From positions 1 to 35,760 of the forward strand of contig NCDY01000009.1 in assembly GCA_002280405.1 (NCBI GenBank): a DNA stretch of 35,760 nt, given 5' to 3'. Source of the DNA: Rhodobacterales bacterium 32-66-9. GTDB taxonomy: Bacteria > Pseudomonadota > Alphaproteobacteria > Rhodobacterales > Rhodobacteraceae. Shown in pieces: positions 16,482 through 24,111 of this stretch (position 1 is the stretch's first letter; each line of letters opens with the position of its first letter). Below the pieces are notes generated by a model. It saw nothing but the letters and a program-made list of their open reading frames with translations, was not told the DNA's origin and did not search any database. The position numbers and the translations under genes are program-made.

Positions 16482-16868
16482 ATGGTGGGGGTCGGTCCAG
16501 ACCGAACATCACGCAGCCGGCGTCTTGCCGGTCTCGGGATGTGTTTGGGCATGTGGCTCCTTTCCATCGCCCTGTCCGTCGGCCTCGGCCTCGGCCAGGT
16601 TGCCGAGGCCGGAAGTCTTTCCGAGAACAATCCCAAGACCCTGATTGCCGTTCTGGGTGGCTGTTCGGGCGAAACCGGGCAAGAGGGCACAGCCGGATCA
16701 GGGTGCCACCCCAGCGTTGGCTGTGTCGGCCCGTTGGTGCTTTTCGCCCCGGTTGCCGCATGGTCCGAACCCCTTGTCAGCATACGGCACCCGGACCTGG
16801 CGCAATCCCAGCGTCGCTTTGGCGGCCCGACAGTCTCGCTGCCACCACCACGAAACCCGCTGGTCTGA
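16482..16868 (+). CDS. Small exported Cys-containing protein with Pro-Pro-Pro-Arg tail (copy 2)
   Basis: A 128-residue predicted exported protein of unknown family. A positively charged N-terminus (RTSRSRRLAG) leads to the hydrophobic segment MCLGMWLLSIALSVGLGLG. A Cys/Gly region follows (GGCSGETGQEGTAGSGCHP, then a further Cys), and the end reads FGGPTVSLPPPRNPLV. The tail and layout match the small proteins at 15433 and 26298. It sits 4 nt after transpeptidase copy 2, so it is expected to be co-transcribed. The start is uncertain; Met20 (ATG at 16539) is an alternative. From 16869 to 17056 only a weak hairpin (GGCGGA...TCCGCC, 16922-16942) is visible. Confidence 0.5.
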   Translation: MVGVGPDRTSRSRRLAGLGMCLGMWLLSIALSVGLGLGQVAEAGSLSENNPKTLIAVLGGCSGETGQEGTAGSGCHPSVGCVGPLVLFAPVAAWSEPLVSIRHPDLAQSQRRFGGPTVSLPPPRNPLV

Positions 16869-17056
16869 GGGTAAGGTCCGAGCGGGCCCTGGCACCGCAG
16901 GCGGTCTTTGCATGGCCGGTCGGCGGAACAGTCTTGTCCGCCTGACCCTGAGCGGGCGCGCCTTGCGTGGCTCGGCTGACACGGCGGCCTGCACGGCAAA
17001 TCGGTAGCACGAAACCACGGGCAACGAGGCAGTTGAGACCGCAATCGACTGGTGCC

Positions 17057-17691
17057 GTGGCGCGCGCCGCTTCTGGCCTTGCGGCGGTGGCACTGGCAGC
17101 TACGGGGCGAGCGGGATCGCCTTTGATCGGAAGAACGGGATGACGGCGTTGGAGGACAGCGTGACAGAGTTTGCGCCGATGATGCAAGGCAGGGTTTCCG
17201 ATGAGATGTTCATCGTCTGGGAACGCGCAAGCATGATCGCCGGTCATGCCGGACTGACGATGCTGCCGTTCCAGCCTCGGGGCAGCCTTGAAGCGGATAC
17301 CAGCGCAAGGCCGGAAGTCTGGGCCGACGGGCAGCAGGTCGCGGAGCTTGCGGAAAACCTGAAGACCTGCGCGGATGCCGTTGCCGACGCAGCGCCGAAC
17401 CGGCGGAGGTCTGCCGCGCCGGTGACCGGCGTGGCCGGCCTGACCGGGACGGCCAGAATGATTGATGGCAGCACGGCCATGGCACCGGCTGCAACGGCAC
17501 TGCGCGGCTTCACCGAGGCCGAAGTGATGGGCGATGCCGACCCTGCGGAAGAGATGCAGGCGATGCGCAAAAGGGCGGGGTCTGAGGTCGGCGCGGCGGA
17601 TCTGACGCCGCTGGCCGCGGATGACCGTTTCCAGCGGAGTTTGGCGACCTGTTCCGCGCGTTCCTTCCGGTTCCGTGCGGGTCCGCTGTGA
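17057..17691 (+). pseudogene. Decayed cytochrome c'/c556-like gene
   Basis: A signal-peptide-like sequence (GTG 17057, ARAASGLAAVALAATGRAG) is in one frame. A mature-like region is in another frame from about 17119 (AFDRKNGMTALEDSVTEFAP, then IAGHAGLTMLPFQPRGS and SARPEVWAD). This order matches class II cytochromes (RQ-x-M-x-AL, FP-x-G, P-x-x-W). Near 17430-17455, where CxxCH is expected, the frame reads LTGTAR, so no heme site remains. A frameshift after the signal and loss of the heme motif suggest a pseudogene. The frame stays open to 17691, but the last ~75 residues match nothing I recognise. The intact 183-codon open frame could still be expressed. Confidence 0.5.
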
Positions 17692-18677
17692 TGATGCGGG
17701 GCCTGATAGGGATTGCAGTGATCCTTCCTGGCGTCGCGGTCGGCGTCGGGGCCGGGATCCTGGCGCTCTGGCCGATCGGCATGGAGGAACCCTCGGTGTT
17801 TCCCGCAGGCGACGCGACGCGCGGGGCCTATCTGGCCCGCGCGAGCGGCTGCGTGGCTTGTCACACCAATACGGCCGCGCGGGGGCCTGCACTGGCTGGT
17901 GGCGCACCTCTCGACACGCCATTCGGCACCTTTGTGCCGCCCAACATCACGCCGGACCGCGTGGCCGGCATCGGCACCTGGACCATCCAGGATTTCGCCA
18001 AGGCCATCCGTCAGGGCATATCGCCGTCGGGCGATCCCTATTATCCGGTGTTCATCTATTCGTTCTATGCCGGGTTCACCGACCAGGACATCGCCGACCT
18101 GTGGGAAGCGGTGCGAACTGTCCCGCCCGTGTCCGAGGCGGCCCCACCGCATGATGTCGGCTTTCCCTTCAGCTTCCGGTCGGGACTGAAACTCTGGCGC
18201 GCGGCCTATCTCGAGACGCCGGACACATCGGCGCTGGCGGGTGCGTCGTCGCCCTGGAACCGCGGCCGCCTGCTTGTCGAAGGCGCGGCGCATTGCGCGG
18301 CCTGCCATTCTGGCAGAAACCTGGCCGGCGGGCTGGACCCGGATGCCCGGTTTGCCGGGAACGACCGTCTTCCCGGCGGCAGCAGGGCACCATCCATCCT
18401 TGCGCCGGACCTGGTTCAGCGCGGCTGGACCGTCAAGAACCTGGCCTATGCGCTCAAGACCGGTCTCTTGCCGAGCGGCGACGCCTTCGGGGGAAGCATG
18501 GCCGAAGTCGTGGCCGAGGGCACGTCCTTCCTTACCGACGCCGACCGCGAGGCGATTGCCACCTACCTGCTCGACCCCGCAGGCGGTGGCGACATCACCT
18601 CGCCGACCCCGCCTGCTGCCGAAGCCCCGGCGGCGGGAACTGATCCTTCGCAGTTGGACATGACAAATGAAAATTAG
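17691..18677 (+). CDS. Membrane-anchored diheme c-type cytochrome
   Basis: A 328-residue protein with an N-terminal membrane helix or signal (LIGIAVILPGVAVGVGAGIL) and two heme c sites: CVACH at residues 54-58 and CAACH near residues 202-206. Between them lies GTFVPPNITPD, the segment common to cytochrome subunits of alcohol and aldehyde dehydrogenases and related diheme electron carriers. No dehydrogenase subunit is adjacent, so it probably passes electrons to or from another partner in this cluster. Start choices are GTG 17688, ATG 17691 or ATG 17694. It overlaps the next gene by 11 nt. It has a Pro/Ala-rich C-terminal tail. Confidence 0.88.
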   Translation: MMRGLIGIAVILPGVAVGVGAGILALWPIGMEEPSVFPAGDATRGAYLARASGCVACHTNTAARGPALAGGAPLDTPFGTFVPPNITPDRVAGIGTWTIQDFAKAIRQGISPSGDPYYPVFIYSFYAGFTDQDIADLWEAVRTVPPVSEAAPPHDVGFPFSFRSGLKLWRAAYLETPDTSALAGASSPWNRGRLLVEGAAHCAACHSGRNLAGGLDPDARFAGNDRLPGGSRAPSILAPDLVQRGWTVKNLAYALKTGLLPSGDAFGGSMAEVVAEGTSFLTDADREAIATYLLDPAGGGDITSPTPPAAEAPAAGTDPSQLDMTNEN

Positions 18678-19095
18678 CGCGCTGCCACTCCTGGCCGCCC
18701 TCGGGGTCTTCGGCTTTGCCGGTGCATTCGTCTGGGCCGCCGTTCGCCCGATCACGCCGGACGCGGCCGAAGCCGACGGCAAGATGCCGACGGCAAACGT
18801 GTCAGAGGTCATCTCCGATGGTCTGCTTGATATGCAGGTCTTCGTGCTTGACGATCTCGGCGTGCGACTGGAACTCCGGTTCGCCGCCAATTCGGGCGCG
18901 GTTTCTGCGGCCCGCACGTCACCCGACGTCAACCTTGCCATGCTCGACATGCACATGGACGGCCTGGATCCCACGCTTGAACCGACCGGACCCGGCGCAT
19001 GGCGCGCGCGCTTCCAGTTGCCCATGGCCGGCCGGTGGGTGATCAGCGCGGGGTTTGCCGAAGACCGGGCGGAGGTCGAATTCGATGCGCGCTGA
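18667..19095 (+). CDS. Exported YtkA/FixH-like domain protein
   Basis: A 142-residue protein with an N-terminal helix (LPLLAALGVFGFAGAFVWAA) and a periplasmic immunoglobulin-like domain. The YtkA-like pattern is seen at LDMHMDGLDPTLEPTGPG and ARFQLPMAGRWVISAGF near the C-terminus. Proteins of this type occur beside copper and cytochrome assembly genes; the MHM sequence could bind copper, which is inference. It overlaps the diheme cytochrome gene by 11 nt and the next gene by 11 nt, so all are translated from one message. Confidence 0.75.
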   Translation: MKISALPLLAALGVFGFAGAFVWAAVRPITPDAAEADGKMPTANVSEVISDGLLDMQVFVLDDLGVRLELRFAANSGAVSAARTSPDVNLAMLDMHMDGLDPTLEPTGPGAWRARFQLPMAGRWVISAGFAEDRAEVEFDAR

Positions 19096-19576
19096 TCCCG
19101 GAGCCCGTCGGACGGGCACTGACGAAGTCCTGCACCGGGCCTTTCGCGGCACGGTCGTCGGCCTTGCGCTGTTCGTGCTGCTTGGCACGGTGACCGCGGT
19201 CTGGGCAAATCCGCTGTTCGTGCGCATGACGCCGGTCGGCCCGTGGGAGTTCGGAGCCACCGCGCTGACCGCCGTCCTGGCCGGGATCACCGCCGCGCTC
19301 TGGGTTCCGTCCTGCAGGATGCGGACGACGGGGACCGGGGGGCTTGCCAGCTTTCTTGGCATCGCCTGTCCGACCTGCAACAAGATCCTGATGCTGATCT
19401 TCGGGGGCCCCGCGCTGCTTGCGTGGTTCGACCCGATCCGGCCCTGGCTTGCGGCAATCGGGGTCGTCGTCATGCTGTTCGCGACCGCGAACACCTGGCG
19501 TGCCTTTCGGGAATTCCGGCGGCAGCGCGCCGCATCCGGAAACACATTTGACATCACAAATCAGGGGATAAAATGA
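19085..19576 (+). CDS. Integral membrane protein with CPTCN motif
   Basis: A 163-residue protein of unknown function with about four hydrophobic segments (VVGLALFVLLGTVTAVW, EFGATALTAVLAGITAALWV, KILMLIFGGPALLAWF, LAAIGVVVMLFATANTW). A CPTCNK motif stands just before the third segment (LGIACPTCNKILMLIFGG), with another Cys in VPSCRM, so a thiol-redox or metal role at the membrane is possible. The ATG at 19085 overlaps the YtkA-like gene. The stop overlaps the ferric-reductase-like gene (ATGA). I could not assign a named family. Confidence 0.65.
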   Translation: MRADPGARRTGTDEVLHRAFRGTVVGLALFVLLGTVTAVWANPLFVRMTPVGPWEFGATALTAVLAGITAALWVPSCRMRTTGTGGLASFLGIACPTCNKILMLIFGGPALLAWFDPIRPWLAAIGVVVMLFATANTWRAFREFRRQRAASGNTFDITNQGIK

Positions 19577-20316
19577 TCAAGCAACCCGTGCGCAGCCTGG
19601 CATCCGGCGGTCTGTCGGGCACTGTCGGCATCCGGCACCTTGCCGTTATCGTGTTCGCGGCGGCCCTTCTTGTCGGCTTTGCCGCGGTTCACGCACAGTG
19701 GAGCCCGATGCACCGCTGGAACCGCGCGTTCGGCGACGCATCGGTGGTTCTTGTCGCCTTGTCGATGGCGATCGGTCCCTTGGCGCGCCTCGTGCGTCCG
19801 GCGGTGCGCCTCTTGCGCTTTCGGCGCGAGCTTGGCATATACGGGTTCCTGCTTGCCCTGGTGCACACCGTGATCATCCTGGTCGGCTGGGTGCAGTGGG
19901 ATCTCATGCGGCTCTTCGGTTTCGAATTGCACCCCGATTTTCAGGTCTATGTGATGTTCCAGCAGGGGTTCGGACTGGCGAACGGGATCGGACTGGCAGC
20001 CCTGTTCCTGGCTGCAATCCTGGCTCTCACGTCAAGCGACCTTGCGCTGCGCCGACTGGGGCCATCGGGCTGGAAGTTCCTGCAGATGGGCGTGCTGCCG
20101 CTGTGGTGGCTGACGGTCGCGCATGTCGCGTATTTCCTGTTCCTGCATTTCATGAGCTTTCACCGCGAAACTCCCGACCCGAACCCGCTGCAGATCTGGT
20201 TTGTCGGGCTGGTCATCGCGGTCCTGGGTCTTCGTGCCGCAGCCTATCTGCAGACGATCCGTGGCAAGCTGGGATCCAGCAAGACAGAAGGGGTGGCAGG
20301 GGATGCGCCGATCTGA
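19573..20316 (+). CDS. Ferric-reductase-like (MsrQ-type) heme b membrane protein
   Basis: A 247-residue six-helix membrane protein of the ferric reductase-like transmembrane group. Candidate heme-ligand His residues are in LALVHTVIILVGW and LTVAHVAYFLFLHF. The basic cytoplasmic N-terminus and the loop RLLRFRRELGIYGFLLAL match MsrQ/YedZ-like proteins, which pass electrons across the inner membrane to periplasmic partners. No msrP (methionine sulfoxide reductase) is adjacent; the partner may be one of the cytochromes here. It overlaps its neighbours on both sides (4 and 14 nt). Confidence 0.8.
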   Translation: MIKQPVRSLASGGLSGTVGIRHLAVIVFAAALLVGFAAVHAQWSPMHRWNRAFGDASVVLVALSMAIGPLARLVRPAVRLLRFRRELGIYGFLLALVHTVIILVGWVQWDLMRLFGFELHPDFQVYVMFQQGFGLANGIGLAALFLAAILALTSSDLALRRLGPSGWKFLQMGVLPLWWLTVAHVAYFLFLHFMSFHRETPDPNPLQIWFVGLVIAVLGLRAAAYLQTIRGKLGSSKTEGVAGDAPI

Positions 20317-22255
20317 TCGAGACCAGGTCAAGGCAACCAAGACGACAACCCGCCGGTCGCTGCTGATCGGCGGGGCGATGGGCTCGTTCGTCGGGGTGCT
20401 TGGCTTCCGCCTGTGGCAACTGGCGGTGCGCGATGCAGAGCAGTATTATCTTCTGGCCGAAGAGAACCGGATCAGTCTGCGGCTGGTCCGACCGGACCGG
20501 GGGCGCATTTTCGACCGGAACGGAAAGATCGTTGCCGACAACGAACACGCCTATCGCATCACCCTTGTGCGAGAGGAAACGCGGGACGTCGATGCGGTCC
20601 TTGCGAACTTGCGGACGCTTCTGGGTCTCGATGACGAGACGATCCAGAAGGTCAAGGCCTTGCTTGAACGCACGCAGTCCTTCGTTCCCATCACCGTGAA
20701 GGACCGGGTCACCTGGGAAGAATTCTCGCGTGTGGCGCTGAACGCTCCGGTGCTTCCCGGGGTTCGTCCCGAGATGGTGCTGTCGCGGGTCTATCCGTTC
20801 GGCCCGGATTTTGCTCATCAGCTTGGCTATGTCGGGCCGGTCAGCGAAACGGATCTTTCGGACGGGGAGAAGGAAGCCGAACCGCTGTTGCGGCTTCCCG
20901 ATTACCAGATCGGCAAGACCGGCGTGGAGCGCAGCTTTGAACGCGACCTGCGCGGACTGCCCGGGGCGCAGCGCGTCGAGGTCAACGCCGGGGGGCGCAC
21001 GATGCGCGAACTGGCACTGGAGCCCCCGGTTCCCGGACCGGACGTGCAGATCACGCTTGACCACCATTTGCAGAACTTCATGCGCGTGCGGCTTGAAGGT
21101 CAAAGCGCCGCGGCGATCGTGATGGACGTGACGAACGGCGATCTTCTGGGCTGCACGTCGGCGCCGTCCTTCGATCCGAATCTGTTCGTGCGAGGCATTT
21201 CCTCTGCCGATTACGGGGCGCTGCGCGAAAGCGAGTTCCGTCCCCTTGCGGACAAGACCCTCCAGGGGGCCTATCCGCCGGGATCCACGATCAAGATGTC
21301 GAACGCGCTTGCGGCGCTGGAATCCGGCGTGATGGACCCGGAAGAGACCGTCCAGTGCAACGGCTTCATCGAAATCTCGGGCCGCAGGTTCCATTGCTGG
21401 AAGAAGAACGGTCACGGCCGGATCAACATGGTCGGGGCCTTGCGCGAATCCTGCGACGTCTATTTCTACGAGGTCGCGCAGCGCATCGGGATCGACGGCA
21501 TCTTCGCGATGAACGACAGGCTTGGGCTGGGCCAGAAATACGATCTTCCCTTTGCCGGAATAGCCCATGGCAACAACCCTACGCGGGAATGGAAGCAGAA
21601 GACCTATGGCCAGGAATGGCTGATCGGCGACACGATCAACGCCTCGATCGGGCAGGGCTTCACCCTTGCCACCCCGATCCAGCTTGCGACCATGACCGCG
21701 CGCCTTGCCACCGGCACGGCCGTCTTGCCACGGTTGATCCGATCCGTCGGCGAGAAAGCGTCCGACGTCTCGGTCGCAAAGCCGCTGGGCGTTTCCTCCG
21801 AGGCGCTGGCCATCGCCCGCCAGGGGATGTTCGAGGTGTCGAACCATGAACGTGGCACCGCCTATTCCTCACGCATTGCCGATCCGACGCGGGCGATGGC
21901 CGGCAAGACCGGAACCAGCCAGGTCTTCTCGATCACCGCGGAAGAACGGGCCACGGGGCTCCGCACGCAGGAAGAGCTGCCCTGGAACCGGCGCGATCAT
22001 GCGCTATACGTCGCTTTCGCGCCCTTCGATGCGCCGCGATATGCCGTGACCGTTGTCGTCGAACATGGCGGCGGCGGGTCGACGGTGGCAGCGCCGATCG
22101 CGCGCGACATGCTGCTTTTCGCCCAGCACGGTGGCCTTCCGCCGGAAGAGTCCTATCCCACGTCGCAGCGGACGCGTATTCGCGAAGACCTTGCGGTTCT
22201 CTCGGAACGCATCCTGCCGCCCGATGGCTCAACCCCGGCGGTGAGCCAGACATGA
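20303..22255 (+). CDS. mrdA: Penicillin-binding protein 2 (elongation transpeptidase)
   Basis: A 650-residue class B PBP. The N-terminal membrane helix (LLIGGAMGSFVGVLGFRLWQ) is followed by the dimerisation domain with RPDRGRIFDRNGKIVADNE. The transpeptidase domain has PGSTIKM (catalytic Ser near residue 331), SCD near 384, and KTGTSQ near 535. It crosslinks peptidoglycan during cylindrical growth. It is not next to rodA or mre genes, as is usual. Instead it overlaps a ferric-reductase-like gene (14 nt) and a cytochrome c gene (ATGA), so it may be a second, specialised copy. The start at 20303 has GGCAGGGG before it. Confidence 0.93.
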   Translation: MRRSDRDQVKATKTTTRRSLLIGGAMGSFVGVLGFRLWQLAVRDAEQYYLLAEENRISLRLVRPDRGRIFDRNGKIVADNEHAYRITLVREETRDVDAVLANLRTLLGLDDETIQKVKALLERTQSFVPITVKDRVTWEEFSRVALNAPVLPGVRPEMVLSRVYPFGPDFAHQLGYVGPVSETDLSDGEKEAEPLLRLPDYQIGKTGVERSFERDLRGLPGAQRVEVNAGGRTMRELALEPPVPGPDVQITLDHHLQNFMRVRLEGQSAAAIVMDVTNGDLLGCTSAPSFDPNLFVRGISSADYGALRESEFRPLADKTLQGAYPPGSTIKMSNALAALESGVMDPEETVQCNGFIEISGRRFHCWKKNGHGRINMVGALRESCDVYFYEVAQRIGIDGIFAMNDRLGLGQKYDLPFAGIAHGNNPTREWKQKTYGQEWLIGDTINASIGQGFTLATPIQLATMTARLATGTAVLPRLIRSVGEKASDVSVAKPLGVSSEALAIARQGMFEVSNHERGTAYSSRIADPTRAMAGKTGTSQVFSITAEERATGLRTQEELPWNRRDHALYVAFAPFDAPRYAVTVVVEHGGGGSTVAAPIARDMLLFAQHGGLPPEESYPTSQRTRIREDLAVLSERILPPDGSTPAVSQT

Positions 22256-22725
22256 GCGTGCCGGTGTGGTCCCGCCACGGCCGTCCGGGCTCGGCGGTGA
22301 TCGCGGCGGGTCTTCTGCTTGCGTCGACCCTTCCGACGCAGGCCTTCTTCCACAACGCGCCCGACCTTGAACGCGGGCAGCAAATCTATGTGACAAAATG
22401 CGCGGCCTGCCACGGCGCGACCCTGCAGGGGCAGCCAGACTGGCAAACGCCAAGGGCAGATGGCACCTATCCGGCCCCTCCGCATGACGAGAACGGGCAC
22501 ACCTGGCACCACGGCGACGCCATGCTTTCCGACTATATCCGAAGGGGCGGGCAAGCCGTCCTTGATGGGATGGGGGTGAAGTTCACCTCTGGCATGCCCA
22601 GCTTTGCGGGCGATCTGTCGGATGCCGACATCGAGGCCGTGCTCGCGTTCATCAAGTCGACCTGGCCCGAACCGGTCCGCGCCGCGCAGGAGGAGCGCAC
22701 GCAAGCCGAAGCGGCAGGCCAGTGA
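22252..22725 (+). CDS. Periplasmic monoheme c-type cytochrome
   Basis: A 157-residue protein with a signal peptide (VIAAGLLLASTLPTQAFF) and one CAACH heme c site at residues 50-54, followed by GATLQGQPDW. The distal part has TWHHGDAMLSDYIRRGG and the Met-ligand region GMPSFAGDLSDADIEAVLAF. This is the pattern of class I cytochromes often found beside copper oxidases and SCO-type genes. Its start overlaps the PBP2 stop (ATGA), so it is the last gene of the overlapping operon from 17691. Confidence 0.88.
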   Translation: MSVPVWSRHGRPGSAVIAAGLLLASTLPTQAFFHNAPDLERGQQIYVTKCAACHGATLQGQPDWQTPRADGTYPAPPHDENGHTWHHGDAMLSDYIRRGGQAVLDGMGVKFTSGMPSFAGDLSDADIEAVLAFIKSTWPEPVRAAQEERTQAEAAGQ

Positions 22726-22761
22726 GTTGTTCCAGGCACCCGGCCGACTGACGAAACGCAC

Positions 22762-22792
22762 TTGCACCTTTGGCCATGTGAAGGCGTAATAC
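22762..22792 (+). promoter_or_regulatory. Possible second MerR/CueR-type promoter
   Basis: TTGCAC (22762-22767) and TAATAC (22787-22792) are separated by 19 nt. Between them is ACCTT-N10-AAGG (22766-22784), the same half-site sequence and spacing as the operator at 15866. The dyad is weaker (only CCTT/AAGG match fully) and shifted by one nt relative to the minus-35. It lies in the 92-nt gap before the broken DsbA-type gene and would give that unit its own metal-responsive promoter. Confidence 0.4.
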
Positions 22793-22817
22793 GGTCACAT
22801 CCCGACAGGACGACCGC

Positions 22818-23434
22818 ATGCGTTTCAGTTCCGCCCTGCTTGCCATCTTTGTCGTTGTCATGGTCCCGCTTGCGGGCTTTGCCCACGACATCCCGGACAA
22901 ACGGATCAAGGACCTGGTCGCCCAAACCCTGCGCGAGCACCCCGCGCTTGTGCTTGAGGCGTTTCAGACGTTGGAGCAGCGCCAGTCGAGTTCTTCGATT
23001 ACAACTGCCCCTCCTGCAAGCGCGTCATGCCCGAGCTTGACGCCCTGCTGTCCGAAGACGGAAAGGTCCGGCGGGTGATGCGGGAATGGCCCATCCTCGG
23101 CGAGGGGTCGGTCTTCGCCGCCCGGGCCGCGCTGGCGTCGCGGAACGAGGGCAAATACGCCGATCTGCACAATGCCCTGATGGGCATGCGCGGCAGGGTC
23201 GAGGCCAACACCGACTTGCGTGTCGCGGCAGAGATCGGGCCTGATGTCGAAAAACTGAAGGCCGACATGCGATCGCCGGAGGTCGACGAACATATCGCCA
23301 CCTCCGTGCGCCTGGCCAAGGCGCTGGGCTTCAGCGGCACACCGTCTTTTGTCGTGGGAGAGCAGCTGGTCCCGGGTTTCGTCGAGAAGGCGCAACTGGT
23401 AACGACAGTCGCCGCTGCGAGAAAGGTCAAGTGA
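22818..23434 (+). pseudogene. DsbA-family thiol oxidoreductase gene with internal deletion and frameshift
   Basis: The first frame (ATG 22818) encodes a signal peptide (SALLAIFVVVMVPLAGFA) and the helical N-terminus typical of Com1/DsbA-type proteins (EHPALVLEAFQTLEQRQ). At 22984/22985 the homology jumps to another frame with VEFFDYNCPSCKRVMPELDA, including the CPSC active site. It then continues RRVMREWPILGEGS to SGTPSFVVGEQLVPGF and stops at 23434. The linker of about 30 residues normally found between these parts is missing, so a deletion that changed the frame is inferred. An open frame from ATG 23027 lacks the active site. Active protein is not expected. Confidence 0.78.
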
Positions 23435-24075
23435 TGCAGAATGGCACCTTCGGACCTGCACGGTCCTTTCGCCGCGCCGGCAAGGCGTTTGCCGCCCCGG
23501 TGATCGTCGCTGCCACCCTGTCGCTGTGGGCTGTCCTGCCCTCCGTGGCCGAGGCGCATGCGTTCACGGCGGCGCTGCTGGTCGTCGGTGAGGACCGCGA
23601 GGCGCGGCTTGCGGATGCGGTGCGCGGCTTTCTCCTCGCCGCGGATGAACGGGACGGGCATGCGGGCGAAACCTCGGATGGCCATCTTGGCGGTGTCGAT
23701 GTGAATGTCCTGCCGCTGCCGCAGGAGGCGGCCGGCAGCGTCACCGGCCTGTCGGGTGCCCCCGATCCGACGCCGGACATCGTGGTCGTCCTTGGGGACG
23801 CCCGGTCGCCCGACGCGCTGGCGGCTGTCGATCCGGCGGCGAGCGTCATCATGGTGCCCGGCGATCTGCCGGACGGCTGGGACGGACAGGGTGCGACGGA
23901 GGGTTTCGTCGGGCGCTATCTGCGCGCCTATGGCACCGCGCCGGGCGAAGCGGCAGCCCTGGGCTATCACGCGGCCCGGCGCATCGACGCGGCGGTCCGC
24001 CCGCTTGACGGCGTTGCCCCGCGTGCCGACCTTGAAGCGGCGCTGGGCCGGACGGAAGCCGGCTTTCAGTGGTAA
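23434..24075 (+). CDS. Exported protein of unknown function
   Basis: A 213-residue predicted periplasmic protein (signal AFAAPVIVAATLSLWAVLPS, cleavage after AEA-H). The body alternates hydrophobic strands and short helices: ALLVVGEDREARLADAVRGF, DIVVVLGDARSPDALAAVDP, VIMVPGDLPDG, and RYLRAYGTAPGEAAALGYHA near the end. That last pattern recalls periplasmic ligand-binding (ABC-binding-like) proteins, but the length is about half, so no function is assigned. The ATG at 23434 shares its A with the TGA of the DsbA-type gene; GTG 23431 is the alternative. It converges on the regulator gene with a 36-nt gap. Confidence 0.6.
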   Translation: MQNGTFGPARSFRRAGKAFAAPVIVAATLSLWAVLPSVAEAHAFTAALLVVGEDREARLADAVRGFLLAADERDGHAGETSDGHLGGVDVNVLPLPQEAAGSVTGLSGAPDPTPDIVVVLGDARSPDALAAVDPAASVIMVPGDLPDGWDGQGATEGFVGRYLRAYGTAPGEAAALGYHAARRIDAAVRPLDGVAPRADLEAALGRTEAGFQW

Positions 24076-24111
24076 GCGGACCGACCTGACGCCAGGGTTG
24101 CCGCGCGGCGG

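Noticed and set aside
15875..17044. 389-codon minus-strand frame over L,D-transpeptidase copy 2
   Set aside because: It covers the complete YkuD motifs on the other strand and shows no domain pattern itself.
19546..19561. ATTTG-N6-CAAAT near the start of the ferric-reductase-like gene
   Set aside because: It lies inside the end of the upstream coding frame, with no promoter nearby and too weak a symmetry.
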